DNA from: Platanthera guangdongensis | Lineage: Eukaryota > Streptophyta > Magnoliopsida > Asparagales > Orchidaceae | Length of the DNA stretch: 64,000 nucleotides | Assembly: GCA_039583875.1 (NCBI GenBank) | Contig: CM077151.1 | Location: 22,872,208 to 22,936,207 of the forward strand | Reading direction: 5' to 3' | Part shown: piece after piece, positions 49,705 through 62,500 of the stretch | How the letters are laid out: each line of letters starts with the position of its first letter | Position numbering within the stretch: the stretch's first letter is position 1 | The notes under the pieces: generated by a model | The model's database searches: none | Seen by the model: only the letters and a program-made list of their open reading frames with translations | Told to the model about the DNA's origin: nothing | Translations under genes and position numbers: made by a program

Positions 49705-52042
49705 TTAGTAAGAGAAATCTCACAAAAAAAAGATTTTCATATGAGGAGACTTAAATGGACATATATGAAGGAAAATGTATATTATACTGCCATTTATAGA
49801 TGATTTGAATATGAAGAAAGAAATGAGAATGACGAATTATTTTAAACTTTGTCGTAGCACATGAGCTAATAGCGATAAATATATTTTTCATAAAAAGAGA
49901 AGAACATTTACTTGCTTTTAAATGCGAACCAAATAAGTCACAAATTGATTATTTTATGACTTGCAAAATGAATAAAATAATTTGTAAGGATTGCAAAGTC
50001 ATAAGTTAGTTGTGTTAAACACAGAAAATAAATATAATAAATTTAAGACAAAAACAAAAATATTGCCAAAAAATTCGGTGGTAGAACTTGAAGATGAAAA
50101 ACAGGTTGCTTTCAAAACTGTAGTTATGGAACTAGTTTATGACACTTATGATGATCCTAATGTTTCATGAAAAGTTATGTCTTCACATTTAAGAATAAGT
50201 GGAAAAAACATACTTGTCTACTTAAAGTATCAAAGGTTGTGCGCCCCCAAATAAAAAATCTTGACGGAGAAAAGAGAAAATGCAAGACAAAGTGAGGGCA
50301 AAGATGGTCAACTATAAATCACTCTAAGCTTGTAGTAATAATGAAAACATAGCTAGATATAAAGTCGCAAAAAAGAAGCTAAACATGGAATAGGTAAAGC
50401 TAAAGAAAAGAAGGCAAAAGATTTAAGTTAAGTAAAATGCATAAAGGATAAAACAGATACAGTTTCGACAGATGATGTGGATACTAAAGAATGATGAAAA
50501 AGATACTTTTATCAATTCTATACTGAAACAAAAAACAATGAATTAAACTTGGAATAGTTAAGTAAATATGAGCAGTATAAGAACATAACATTTTATCATA
50601 AAATTCAAGTATCAAAAGTAAATGATGTTTTAAAGAAGATGAAAAATGAAAATGCGGTTGAGTCAGACGATATACCAATCGAAGTATGAAAATATCTAGG
50701 AAATGAAGAGACTTTGTGACTTACATGTTTTTCAATAAGATACTAAAGTCAAAGTGCATGTCAGACCAATGAAGAGAAAGTATGTTGGTATCTTTGTATA
50801 CAAATAAAAGAGATATACAAAATTATGTTAATTATAGAGGAATTAAATTAACGAGTTATACCATGAAACTATGAGAACGAGTAATTGAAAAGAAGAGTAA
50901 GACGGGAGACTAACATCTTAGAGAATCAATTTGGATTCATGTCAGGGCGGTCGACTATGGAAGCTATACACTATCTTGAGAAGACCCATTGACAACTACC
51001 TAGAAAGAAAACAAGATTTGCATATGTTGTTTATCGATCTTGAGAAGGCTTATCATAGAGCTCTAAGAGATATCTTATGTATAGTCTTAAAAAAGAAAGG
51101 CGTAAATGTATCATACATTGGCATAATCAAATATATGTACACATATTCAGTGACGAGAGTGAGGACATCCGGAGGATTAATACAGAAATTCCTATCATTG
51201 TTGGCTTACATCAAGATTGAACTTTAAGCCCTTTATCTCTTACCCTTATCTTAGATTAGCTCACCGGAAATATCCAACAAGCAATACATTGGTGTTTATT
51301 GTTTGCGGATGATATTGTTTGATCGATGAGACGCGCGAGAGTTTAAACACAAAAATTGAATCTTAGCGAGACACTTTAGAAAAGAAGAGTTTTAGGTTGA
51401 GCAGAGCAAAGACATAGTATATGGAGCTTAAATTTAGCAATACAAGAAGGGCGGATGACTTTGTTATTAAGTTGGGTGATTAAGATATTTCCCGTAGTGA
51501 GTGTTTTAAATATCTTGGATCGATAGTTCAAAAATGGAGGTATTGATAAAGATGTGACACATAAAGTCCAAGCTGGTTGGTTGAAGAGAAGAGATGTGCC
51601 AGAGATATTATGCGATCGTAAATACCATTAAAACTTAAGGGCAAGTTTTACTATACTATAATTAGACCGGCGATGCTCTATGGTTCTGAATGTTGGGCAT
51701 TGAATTGTGTACATGAGCAAAAAATGAGAGTTGCGGAGATGAGAATGCTTAGGTGGATGTGTGGACACAAGAGACTGGATAAAATTAGGAATGAATGTAT
51801 CAGAGATAAGACAAGAGTAACATCAATTGCAGAAAAGATGCGAAAAACTCGACTAAGATGGTTTGGACACGTACAAAGGAGACCATTAGAGGCACCTGTT
51901 AGGCGTTGTAAGAGTCTAGTCACTAGGCATGTTAAATGAGAGAGGGGTAGATCAATAAAAACTTGGAATGAAACTATAAGGAAAATGATGTACTTACGCA
52001 TTAGTGAGATTATGACAAAAGATAGGGCACAGTGATGACAAA

Positions 52043-52614
52043 TAGGTCTGCAAGCGATTTGGTTTGGTTCAGTTTTATGCAAAACCAAAACCGAACTGAA
52101 TAACCTTGATTTTTACACAACCAAAATCGAAACCAAACCGAACCCAATTGGTTCGATTTGGTTCAGTTCGGTTTTTTACCGATCGGTTCAGTTTTCTACA
52201 TTTGTTTTGAAGTTGTTTAATGTTTTTTTGGGTGCATAAGTTCTATCATTAAATTGTAAGAGGTTTTTGAAATATAAGAACAACATTTAGATTAATTAGT
52301 GCACAAAAAATGTAGAAATATTCAAAATGAAGCTTGGTATAACTAAACAAGCTATTAAACTAGTAATATGAGACACTCCAAAGCATTCACCTATAGTTGA
52401 AAGCGAAACATTCTATAGAAGTAGCACAGTAAATGTTGTCACTTCTGTTCGGTTTTTTTCAGTTTGCACCATGTGCAAACCGAACATAACCGAAATGAGG
52501 CTGGTTTTCAGCTACTTGAAACCAAACCGAACAGTTCGGTTCGGTTTGAAAATCGGTTCGGTTGGATCGGTTCGGTACGGTTCGGACGGTTTCGGTTTTT
52601 TATGCACACTCCTA
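52043..52614. mobile_element. hAT MITE with GGTTCGGTTC repeats in the LINE tail
   Basis: 572 bp. Ends are TAGGTCTGCAAG and, reverse-complemented, TAGGAGTGTGCA. The 8-bp flanks ATGACAAA (52035-52042) and GCGACAAA (52615-52622) match at 6 of 8. Subterminal GGTTTGGTTC and TTCGGTTCGGTT runs lie on opposite sides in inverted orientation. It splits the L1 3' end from its diagnostic tail. Same style as the element at 31787-32846, but a distinct sequence. Confidence 0.8.
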
Positions 52615-52690
52615 GCGACAAAGGATCCATATAGCTGACCCCACTATAGTAGGATAAAGGCTTAAGTGTTGTTGTTATTGTTTTGTTGTA

Positions 52691-53149
52691 TTAAAATTGA
52701 CATCACAAAATATCTCTAATATATCCCCGCAATCCAACATCTGGCATTTCAAACTCAAACTGACATAAACCCGACATTAAACATTTACAACCATGCCTCG
52801 AATACACTCAGTGTGTAGAGTCATGGATAGTACCTCTTCAGGTCGTCGTCGCTCCATATATTTTTAAGGTCTTAAGGTAGCCTTCGCTTTGGAGCACTCC
52901 TAGGGCCAGCTATGAACCTTCCCAGTGGGGGAATTTGCCGGCGGCGGTGGACCTTCAGGTGGAGTCCACTTTTTTTGTATCAAATCCCCCTCATGGAACG
53001 ACTTGATTCAAACATACTTGTCAAAGTACCTCATCATCTTTCTTTTGATTTCCTCTTGTCTGACATCGGTGAGGTCCCTGAGTTCTTCAAGAGATCTAGG
53101 GAGATCTTTTGTGCTTGTTTGTTCTCCCATAGTCATTCTTCTTCCCCCT
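52691..53149. other. Stretch downstream of Tat2 integrase, unresolved
   Basis: On the minus strand this should hold the integrase C-terminal tail and the start of the Tat2 3' region, but I could not recognise conserved words. A plus-strand ORF across 52912-53301 overlaps integrase sequence read from the other strand and is not a gene. Confidence 0.35.
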
Positions 53150-56100
53150 CTCCCGACACGATAATCCAAGGACTCAACATTTCAAATTCCACCAGAATGA
53201 GTGTCTCAGACTTGTATGATAATTTCAATGGGGTTTCCACTGTAGCTAAATTAGGAGAGGTCATCAGGGCCAATAAGACAAAAAGAAATTGTTTCGGCTA
53301 GCTCCCTTTCAAATTTTCTACCTTCTTCAACAATTTCAACACCAACTTTGTCGATCGTTTCGACATGTCTTTGCTACGAGGGTGATGAACAACGGTGAAA
53401 CTCAAATCAATTCTGATCTCTTCGCAAAACTCCACTAATCCAAGGCATGTGAATTGAAGACCATTGTCAGTGATGATGACGAGGGGGTACAGCGTGCCTA
53501 TAGGCAATCTCCCACAAAATGAACTTTTTAAAAATTACAATATGTTTTGGCAAGAGCATTGGACTCGATCAAATTGGAGAAGTAATCGATCGTGACCAGG
53601 ATAAACTTGCATTGGGAACGACCCGAGTAGGCCCATTCCCAACATCGTGAACAACCAGGGAACAGTGATAGATCTTAAGCATTGGACAAGCTATAGTTGG
53701 AGAGGTGCGCAGAGTCGACACTTCTGGAACCTTCAAGTAAATTCTTCGGCGTCCTTCTGAATGGTCGACAAGAAGTAACCCTGTTTCAGTACCCTCTTCT
53801 CCAACAGACAACTTCTGGATAGCTCTCACAATCTCCCGAATGGATCTATTGTAGTAATCAGGTACATCATACTCCGTTACGCACCTGGCTAGTGGTCTCG
53901 AGATGGTCTTCCAAAACATGTCCCCCTCATGAAGTAAGTAGTACACTGATTTATACTAGAATCGCCTTTTATCTTCCACCGCCTTTGGGTACTTCCCAAA
54001 AAACTCAACGTAAGGGTTGATTGAAGAAAGCTTTTGGTTGATCTCCATCAATTCTTCCTCTTCGATGGATGGCCTGAAAAGTTTTGTCAGAGACACTCCA
54101 AGCTTCGGGCCGTATTTTGCAAGCATTTGTGTCACGTCGTTCTCACTTCTTAGCAGATGTTGGATGCCGAAAGGTCGGAACGTCCCAATGAACTCCATTA
54201 CCTTCCTTAAATATTATTGCAGGGTCGACTCACGAGCATTGTATTCTTCGTGAATCTGGGGGGAAACAACCAACGAGTCAACATACGTTTCGATGTCTTG
54301 TACTCCCAAAGCTTTTATTATTCGTAGTCCGATGAGTAGAGCTTCGTACTTAGCTTGGTTATTGGTGACCTCGAAATGCAACTCCACCGCCTGTTCAATC
54401 TTTAGCTCCATTTAGAGCTGACAAGGACCACTTCTACTTCAACGGATTTCTTTCTCGAGACCCGGTCTACGAGCATATCCACCTCAAGGGAGATGTCGTA
54501 TCCGCTCCCATTTATGGAGCAGTTGTGAAATCTTCCAGGAAGTCGGCCACTGCTTGTGCTTTGATAACCATCCTGGAGACGTAGTTCACATTGATTTTCC
54601 CGAGTTCCCCCGACCATTTGACCAACCTTCATGAGTGTTCCAACCTTTCTAAGACGTTTCGTAGAGGATGGTTAGTAACCACCTTGGTACTATGAGCTTG
54701 GAAATATAGTCTGAGTCCGTCGGCTTACATAACCAATGCATATGCCAACTTTTCGAGGATAGACTATCTTATCTCGGCGTTCTTCAGAGCCTAGCTAACA
54801 TAATAAATGGACATCTTCTTAGATCCCTTCTCCAGAACCAGTACGAAGACCACAACTTCTGCTCCAACTCGCAGGAATAGGAAGAAGTTTTCCCCTTTTA
54901 GCGAATTTTGCAGCAGTGAGGCTCTAATCAACACTTGGTTTAAGCTGAGGAAAGCTTCCTCGCATTCCAGAGTCCATTCGAATTGCTGGATAGCCTCGAG
55001 GGTTTTGAAAAATGGATAACACTTTTCTCTAGTCTTAGTGAGAAAACCACCTAGTCCAGCGATCCTCCCGATCAAACGTTGAACTTCTTTAATATCTTTT
55101 GGCGTTGTCAACTCAAGGATCGTCTTGGCTTGACTCTTTTGGGTGTGAGATGTCCAAGGAACTTCCCTCTCCTACCACCAAAGATATTGTTGTCCGGGTT
55201 GAGCTTCATCATGTATTTTTGCAGAGTAGGAAGATCTCTGCGAGATCCCTTAGGTGAACTCTTATGTTCTTCCTTTTCACCAACATGTCATGTTCTCCCT
55301 TAGGTGAACCCTTATGTTCACTAAGATCTCTGCGAGATCCCTTAAGTGAACCCTTATGTTCTTCCTTTTCATCAACACTTGGTTTAAGCTGAGGAAAGCT
55401 TCCTCGCATTCCAGAGTCCATTCGAATTGCTGGATAGCCTCGAGGGTTTTGAAAAATGGATAACACTTTTCTCTAGTCTTAGTGAGAAAACGACCTAGTC
55501 CAGCGATCCTCCCGATCAAACGTTGAACTTCTTTAATATCTTTTGGCGTTGTCAACTCAAGGATCGTCTTGGCTTGACTCTTTTGGGTGTGAGATGTCCA
55601 AGGAACTTCCCTCTCCTGGCACCAAAGATATTGTTGTCCGGGTTGAGCTTCATCATGTATTTTTGCAGAGTAGGAAGATCTCTGCAAGATCCCTTAGGTG
55701 AACCCTTATGTTCTTCCTTTTCACCAACATGTCATGTACGTAAACCTCCAAATTCCTACTCTTCCAATCCTTAAACACCCGATCCATCAATCTTTGATAC
55801 GTCGCTCCCACATTCTCTAGTCCAAACGACATCATCTTATAGCAAAAACCATCGTTCGTAATAAATGAGGTGTTCGAGATATCCTTTTTGACCAACATTC
55901 GACACTCAACCCGAAAATTGAATTTCGGTAATAAAGTTCGCCTCAGCTTCTGGACTTCTTGGATGGGTTCTGCTAAGATTATCGCAATGGATTCTAGTGA
56001 ATGGGGCGGGCATCGGGATCCAGATTGAGGCACTCACAGACAATATCGATATCAATGTCAAGCAGGTTTGCTGCACTCTAGGCGAAGAAATTTACATTGT

Positions 56101-56400
56101 CTTGGAGTCTTGAAACCAGCTCATGGTTCTATTTCTCTAACATCTCCCGACTAATCTTCATCATGAAATATTCCAGATAGCATTCACGGGCTATCTTGGG
56201 GTTGATGCAAACCCTGATCTGCACCCCACCAATGTTATATTCCAGATATTGGTTGTAGAAAGAGGTTTTAGATTGGAAAGCGTTGGGGAGGGGTTTGCCG
56301 AAAATGGCATTGTAACTAATCAGAGCGTCTATAATAATGAGTCGATAGGTCTTCGTGGTTTCTCTAAGGGTGATAACCAACTCTGTCCCTCCTTACATCT
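53150..56400 (-). pseudogene. Tat2 pol: protease, RT, two RNase H, integrase (decayed)
   Basis: Minus strand from high to low coordinates. The protease tail is near 56380-56130 (IIIDALISYNAIFGKPLPNA, GGVQIRVCINPKIARECYL). RT spans about 56030-55700 with MMSFGLENVGATYQRLMDRV and YVHD in place of YVDD. The RT connection and first RNase H follow, down to 54790. The archaeal-type RNase H spans about 54410-53970 (VTNNQAKYEALLIGLRIIKA, YVDSLVVSPQI, RPFGIQHLLRSENDVTQMLA). Integrase spans about 53950-53160 (VIITDNGLQFTC, VVHHPRSKDMSKR, and KLSYKSETLILVEFE matching Tat1's KLSHGCEAVLPVEFE). Frameshifts and stops are frequent. A 444-bp segment is tandemly duplicated at the RT end. Confidence 0.9.
54927..55735. 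repeat. 444-bp tandem duplication in Tat2 RT
   Basis: The segment from ATCAACACTTGGTTTAAGC at 54927 recurs at 55371. It runs nearly identically for about 360 bp, through AGGAACTTCCCTCTCCT and up to CACCAACATGTCATG at 55290 and 55735. The spacer 55231-55370 holds further partial copies of GATCTCTGCGAGATCCCTTA. The two copies differ by only a few bases, although the surrounding gene is badly decayed. The duplication is therefore much younger than the element's death. Confidence 0.9.
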
Positions 56401-56803
56401 CTTTCCTTATTCCTGTGAATCCAAACGGAAGGCCTTCTAAAGCCTTAGCCCGTCGGCTCCACAGTCATGACCTTGAAGGCCTTCTTAAAACTACGTTCAC
56501 GGAGCTCCCGTTGTCAACTAGAACCCAACTACATCTCCACATTGATCACTACTACATCATGAAATGGGTTGTCATGTGTTGGCATATCATCTACCAAGAA
56601 GACAATCTTCGCTCGGGGAGGGGAGAGCTCGCAAGTTGGAGGTGACGTTCCTTTGGTATATCAAGTGGAAGATGGATTTGTGTAAGGCATCGCGACCCCA
56701 ACCCCCCTCTCTACGTGGATTGTGCCGATGTCACCACAAGTGTTGATGTCCTCGCGATGCTCACAACGAGGCCGCTCGAGCGACTCTACTCGGAAATCGC
56801 AAT

Positions 56804-57842
56804 TGTTGAATTTTCTATAGAGGTTTGCACATCACATGTGTGCCGTGGAATAGAGTTCAAGAAAACACTAACTGGAACTAGATCTTGCGAAAACCATTAA
56901 TCAAGAAGTAAAACACAACAAATGCAAAGTTACCTGTGCGGAATCGAGAACAACGGCTAGGTGAGTTCTCCCAAAAATGGATCTACGACTCTATAGCAGT
57001 CCATACGAACGACGGAGAACCCCACGATCTTGTCGAACAAGATCTGGGTCAGAGAAGGAATGTCCTCAGCGTCTCCACAGATTGCTAGATTCGTTCCAGG
57101 AGAGGCGGCGACGGCCGAAACTGGGTCTCGTGGAAGAGGAGGCAGATATCTCGATCTCAGGAACAGTTCCGTCTTGATCTCTAAAGAGGCATCTTCTATC
57201 TGAAAAACCTAAACGTCTGCCCATTTATACCCAGTGATATAGAAGCAGACATGAGCCTCCATTATCTGCGGACCCGAGACTTTAATTGGAGCAAAAGAAA
57301 ATGTTTTCGTGATAGGCTGAAATATCGCCGAGACAATCTCGACGATATCGTCGTGATAAGCTGAAATATCGTCGAGACAATCTCGACGATATCGTCGTGA
57401 AGATTTATATCGTCGAGACAAATCTCGACGATATCACATAGCATCACGACAATATACCCAACGTTGACAGTTGGTCATGTCATCTTGACATCATGACGAT
57501 ATTCACAATATCGTCGTGATGATCTCGACGATATTCATAATATCATTTCGACCATCCAGACTATCAGACTTTCTCGACATCATGACGATATTCATAGTTA
57601 TGAGATCATACCCACATCCTCCAGACCATATTCACAATTTGTAAGGAGCATTTAGCCGATCAGACCCAACTTCAATGAGTCATAAGATTGGCTCTTCACT
57701 CATCCAACATGAGTAAGACCAACACAATTTTTCTTCCAATTTCTCCAAGCACTCTTATGTGTGACCATATAGGCTCATATCGCGTTGACAGTGATACTAA
57801 CTGCTTGAATACTTCCAGATCACCCTAGAAACACCGACAACA
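56804..57842 (-). repeat. Probable solo LTR inside Tat2 gag
   Basis: On the minus strand it starts TGTTGTCGGTGTTTCTAGGG and ends GAAAATTCAACA, a TGTTG...CAACA pair. It contains a TATA-type GGGTATAAATGGGCAGACG near 57220-57235. Tat2 sequence flanks both sides: protease-proximal below, gag zinc-finger above. The 5-bp flanks (GCAAT and TTTTG) do not match, so borders may be off by a little or the LTR formed by unequal recombination. It carries the hairpin repeats at 57309-57440. Confidence 0.6.
57309..57440. repeat. Three 44-bp repeats, each with a CGTCGAGA/TCTCGACG hairpin
   Basis: Units at 57309, 57353 and 57397 share ATATCGTCGAGACAATCTCG followed by ACGATATCGTC. Each unit's centre is an inverted repeat of 8 bp or more (ATATCGTCGAGA / TCTCGACGATAT with a CAA loop). 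Related GACGATATT words continue to 57600. It lies in the U3-like part of the solo LTR. Confidence 0.8.
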
Positions 57843-57924
57843 TTTTGGCTATGGTGAGATTGGGATTAACTCCTTCAGTTCCCCCTTGACAGTCTCCTTT
57901 CTCTATCCATTTGCTCTCCTAGGT

Positions 57925-59090
57925 CACTGAAACCCTGTCAGGTCGCTGTGTCACGACCCTCCTCTTGATGGAAGTCGCAGTAAGGTGTCGGGACTCTGCG
58001 TTGTTGCTACCTGGCTCACCCTCCTCGGCGACTTCGCCAAGCAATCACCATCAGCTTGTGAGGGGAGGGGCGACACTCCCTTTGATTGTCATCTCATCAC
58101 TTTCTATCTAGTTGAATCACTCTTACATGAAATGGAGAGGTCCTCCCAGTGGACCACACGGTGGCTTCACGACCGGAGCAGGGTGTTTCTATCTGTGCCC
58201 CGACCCCTGTGAAAGAGGTCGACGACGGTCTTCCTCCTCTCGTCTCTCTAGACTCCAAACCTCTTTAATTCGTCAATTTTGGGCAAGCTCTGATGGCTCT
58301 TTGTAAATCAGCCAGGCCAACGAGGGCAGGAAAGAAAGGTTTGCGTCCTCATTTTCTATATACAAATTCACCAGGTCGATGAGTTCTTCAAAGGAGACGG
58401 GGGGTCGCTACTAACTTCAAGTTTGAAGCGAACTAAAGCGTGCACCCATCGACCTCCTGGTCTCCATAAACTCATCCTGGAATCGATCAATGTAGTGTCC
58501 CATGATCTCTTGAGCTCCCTTCTGATCGTTGAAGCAGAAAATGAGCTCACCGGGAGTTGCTGGAGCCAATTGCGGACCTTCCCTTGAACGTGATCACAAA
58601 GAGCTGATGTTTGAAGGCGTCGGTCACATTGTGAATCGAGACCATATCCTCAAACTATTGGAGGTAGTTGAGCGAGTCGTATTGCTGGAGTAATAGTTTA
58701 AAGCCGGCTCGTGGAATCTGGCCGGAACAGGCACCATCAGAATCTCCTCGTAAAAAGGGTTGTCTGTCTGCATACGTGGGTGAGGCGGACAAAGACGACC
58801 CTCTGTTTCGAAGTCTTGTTGTCGCGCAACCGTCATAACCACGACGTGGATCCAATCGAGTCGTTCGCGGTCCTCGACGGTGGGCTCCCTCTCGGGACGC
58901 CGAGGTGGTTCAAGAGTTTCAAAGGGGGTGACAAAGGGGTGTGTGTCGCCGACATCTCCGCTCTGGGTGTGAGGTGTCCCCAGAGAATTCCTCCATAGTC
59001 TTGCAAAAATCGTCAAAGTCCACCCGAGTGACAAACTCTTGCAAACTCCGTAAGGTCTCGCAATCTCCTTTGGGTTCATTTTCCCATGCC
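57925..59090 (-). pseudogene. Tat2 gag (decayed)
   Basis: The probable start is ATG 59088, 67 bp inside the 5' LTR end. Near 58660-58780 NPFYEEILMVPVPARFHEPA matches Tat1's SPFSELVISAPVPEGFREPD. The zinc finger near 57925-57985 reads YCDFHQEEGRDTAT followed by a stop where Tat1 has Cys (CDFHQERGHATATC). Frames shift repeatedly between. 58000-58600 is the Arg/Glu-rich linker. Non-functional. Confidence 0.75.
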
Positions 59091-59154
59091 ATAGACTTCT
59101 ATTTCAGAGCTTCTTCTTCTGAAGTCCACGCACATCGCACGGTTCGCACCAAGA

Positions 59155-59583
59155 TGTTGAAGCCAAGTAGTCAATTTCAAAGTTCATGCAGAGAAGGGTA
59201 AGGAAATATTATATCGTTAATCGAGAATGCAGTCACAACTTCCACTCCCAAACCAAATGTTGTGCTAGGTTGGAGGGAGAGGTAGGCTCGAGGGATGCAC
59301 TAGAAAGCTCGCAAGTTTCAGGCGAGGTCTCCATTGGGCTGGTGGCACTGCATCTTCCCCTTGACAATGATTAGTATTTATAGGCAATGACAGAGAGGTA
59401 TACCCTTAGATCTGTAGGTGGGGCCCACCCTAGTGTGAGGTCAATCCGATCGCCGACGAGCTGGGACGAGTTGATCTCTTCATTCATCAAGGCGATGATG
59501 CTTCCTGGCGAGGTGTCTACAGACCAAATGCGAGCCAACTGCAGGGTTGCCTTTTGTTGATCTCGTTGAGTACGGGTCGCACA
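59155..59583 (-). repeat. Tat2 5' LTR
   Basis: On the minus strand it starts TGTGCGACCCGTACTCAACG and ends TACTTGGCTTCAACA. That is 429 bp, with a terminus shared with the Tat1 LTR end. A TATA box CCTATAAATACTAATC lies at about 59363-59378. The outer flank is GTTTG. The partner LTR was not recognised in the window, so no dating is possible. Confidence 0.7.
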
Positions 59584-62500
59584 GTTTGTGTGTGTATATA
59601 TATATATATACTTCATTAATGCTATTAAAATATTAATAATATAGGTGGAAAGACCAACGGACATGCATGCCACTCCACCAATTCTCAGCAAGTAATTTCG
59701 TGCTAATTCAAGCTGACATATGGTGGGGATTCCCATATATATAGAAGAGACAATAATGTATAAGAGCAATAATAAAGGTCACATTAATACCATATAACAA
59801 AATTCCAATGGAATAGTACACATGAGTAAACTGTTGGAAGTAAATATCCACAAGTAACCAATCAATTAAAAATGTAAATAAAAATCCCAAGATTTCAACA
59901 ATTAGTTTCCTTAGTTGTGCCAATCTCTTGGAGATCCAAGAAAGATTATCTCCTAAAAATCATTCTTAAGTCTAAGTTCATGTTTAAAATCAACCAATAA
60001 CTACAATTCTAGACAATTTCCATCACAAATCCTCAAACTAACCAAATACTAACCATAGTCATGCCTAGTCCTAGCTCCTCTTTCAACAGTCATAACCACT
60101 ACACCCACATTGATGTGTTTGGATCCACCAAACCATAAATAAAACCTAAAGGATCCAGAGAATACCTGTGTCGTTTGTGTCTTCAGCCGGGGAAACACAG
60201 AATCTTTACCAGAACTTCGCCGAAGGGATGCGTCACTGCTACAGCTCCGTCAAAATGGCCTCGCCGTTGCTATAGTTCCTCCGAAGGGGGCGGGTCACTG
60301 CTGAAGTTCCACCAAATGGGGCAGCCGCTGTTCGGGAGAATGCGGCACTTCTTGACCTAGACCGCAAGAGAAACAAGAGATATTTGTTGTAGCTGCTACG
60401 CTGGATACAATGCCGGCCGTCTTCCTCCGCAGTTCTTCTACGCTGCGAGAAACCCTCTCTGCTGCAGTTTTGATCAATTTTCCTCCTCGTTGATTTCAGA
60501 AATCCCTCTGCAACTCGTCCGTACTTGAAATCCCGACAGTTCCTCCTCTCCCACGAAAAGCCCTAACAAGCCCCCCTCTAATACTCTGCACGCTTACCCT
60601 CGCGGGATCCGCACAGCAAACAGCGTCGCTTTTGGTAGTTTAGATTAGTCATTAGTGTCCGCCCTAATTGTAACACGTGTGCATATTTCTTGAACTATGG
60701 TTTTTGAGCTCCATATATGGAGCATGTTGGGCGGAATATATTTGTGCCGTCCATCAAATAAAAATACAATTTGATGGACGATACAGATGAAATCTCACCC
60801 ATCATGAACATATCGGTTGAGAGCACAAAAACTCTACTTTTTTTTCTCTTCAATTGTAATTTTCTCGACCAAAAAAAACAGCTTTTCATGATAAAAGTAA
60901 TTATGTACAAAATTTTATCTTCCAACAAAGAGAGCCTTAGCCTTATTTATCCTTATGTAACTAAGTTTCCAAACTTCTTAGCCTAGAAATATGCAAGTGA
61001 TCCTCAACATAAGTAATGTCTGATTAGATGGCTGCATCATCAATCGCAATGCACTTTTCCGCATTAGTTAAATGCTTTGATAATTGATGGGTGCCCCAAG
61101 AAATCAAACTATTTGGATGGATCCAAAAGATAATGATTGCGATTAATTCGGTGAGACAATTCCAACAAGTCCAATTTTGTGCGATCTTGAGTCTGTTTGA
61201 CCCCTCAGACATGCGAAAGAGTTGATCATGAGCAACCCAAACTGGTCCGGCCTCGACATCCCCAACCTCATGTCAGAGTTTCAACCGCGACTTCTTCATT
61301 TGAAAGGGTCGGTAATTAGAAAAAAATACTACTTTTGCACCTTGTGCATTGCAGCATCGAAAAGCTTCCAATGATGATAATTAATAAAATGCATCCACAT
61401 TCCATTCAAGATTCTTAAAAGAAAATGGTTTCTCTTACAAAGTTGCCATTTTTGTAATCTAGAAGCACCTTCAAATGAGCTCAATTTTATGTAAAATGCA
61501 TCTAAAGTCAAATTTAGTCAATACTCAACATAATTTTTTGTCATTTCTATGTTGTTCATGGACTATCATTTCTAACCATACTAATTTTATCAATGGAATT
61601 GTCTCCAAACTCTTTGCATATCTCTTCTACTTTTTCATCAATGGCATAACATGGAGTTCTATGTTTTCCTCTCATCACAATACTTTTTGGGCAGCAATTA
61701 ACTAATTATTATACGAATATTATGTGATTTTCGTTGCACTAAAATAAAATGACAACTGTTACCTTTGCGCTTCGCTGAGGTGATTTCATTCCTAAGCATA
61801 CCCTAATTGCAATGTCATTCTAACATAATGCAACCTGAGTAGAATTTTTTTTAGTTCCAGCATATTTTATTTTATGTAGCCCACTTCTTCAAGCACCATT
61901 ATTTGTTTTATTTCATGCATGTTATTCACTTGTGCATGCTTGAATGACTTACTAATACGATCATGAATAAAAACATATTTCAAATTAGGACTAGTAATAA
62001 TTTGAATCAATGAAACTAAACATTTAAATGAAATATTTAACATATTTTAAAAAATGAAATTAAATATTTTACTTTATACTTTTAATTTGAGCTTTTGTTT
62101 AATGAGTGGAGGAAGCCTAAAAATCTAAAGCCCAATTCATTTCACGGGGTTTAGAAGGAGGGAATTAGTTTTGGTTCAAATCCAATAATTCATTGTACCC
62201 TGAAACTGATGGACTCGATGGGTGCACACAACCTATCTTCACGTGCGAGTCCAGCCCACTGGTTTGATTTTTAAACATCAGTATGATTTTCCGACATACA
62301 AAATTACAAATACAAGCAAAACTGAACTATTTGCAGACCTAGATTCCAACTCCCAATTCCTACTATAATTTCACATATTCGCCGCCCAAACTACATGAAA
62401 AAAAACCATTATAATGAGGCTCATATCCCACTATATATATATATATTCCTAACTAGACAACATATTTAAAACAAATAAAGTTAACAATGGAAGACAAAAA

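Larger units (their letters stand above)
49101..52690 (+). mobile_element. L1-type LINE, degenerate, carrying two MITEs
   Basis: The endonuclease begins near 49110, with the SIIVDTTWRDEVVGISKN region near 49290-49350 and ATQVGLSEVIKV near 49415-49450. After the MITE it resumes, with a GDLNGH-type motif degraded to RRLKWTYMKENVYYTAIYR near 49750-49800. The reverse transcriptase spans about 50620-51500: ENAVESDDIPIEVWKYLGNE, LHMLFIDLEKAYHRALRDIL, FKYLGS. The C-terminus, MLYGSECWALN, AEMRMLRWMCGHKRLDKIRN and LRWFGHVQRRP, lies at 51673-51900. The tail GACCCCACTATAGTAGGATA AAGGCT plus TTGTTG runs lies at 52630-52690. Many stops; inactive. It separates Tat2 pol from Tat2's repeat blocks. Confidence 0.9.
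44590..59583 (-). mobile_element. Tat2: old Tat-lineage LTR retrotransposon, reverse orientation
   Basis: Reading on the minus strand: 5' LTR 59583-59155, gag 59090-57925, protease to integrase 56400-53150, tandem-repeat blocks 47900-46600, and an antisense (plus-strand) accessory gene 46500-44600. This is the same order as Tat1. The 5' LTR ends TTGGCTTCAACA like Tat1's. Every ORF is broken. The body is interrupted by a solo LTR (56804-57842) and an L1 LINE (49.1-52.7 kb). I could not find the 3' LTR, so the left boundary is approximate. Confidence 0.8.

Noticed and set aside
52912..53301. Plus-strand ORF of 129 codons
   Set aside because: Its downstream part is the complement of Tat2 integrase (KLSYKSETLILVEFE on the minus strand).
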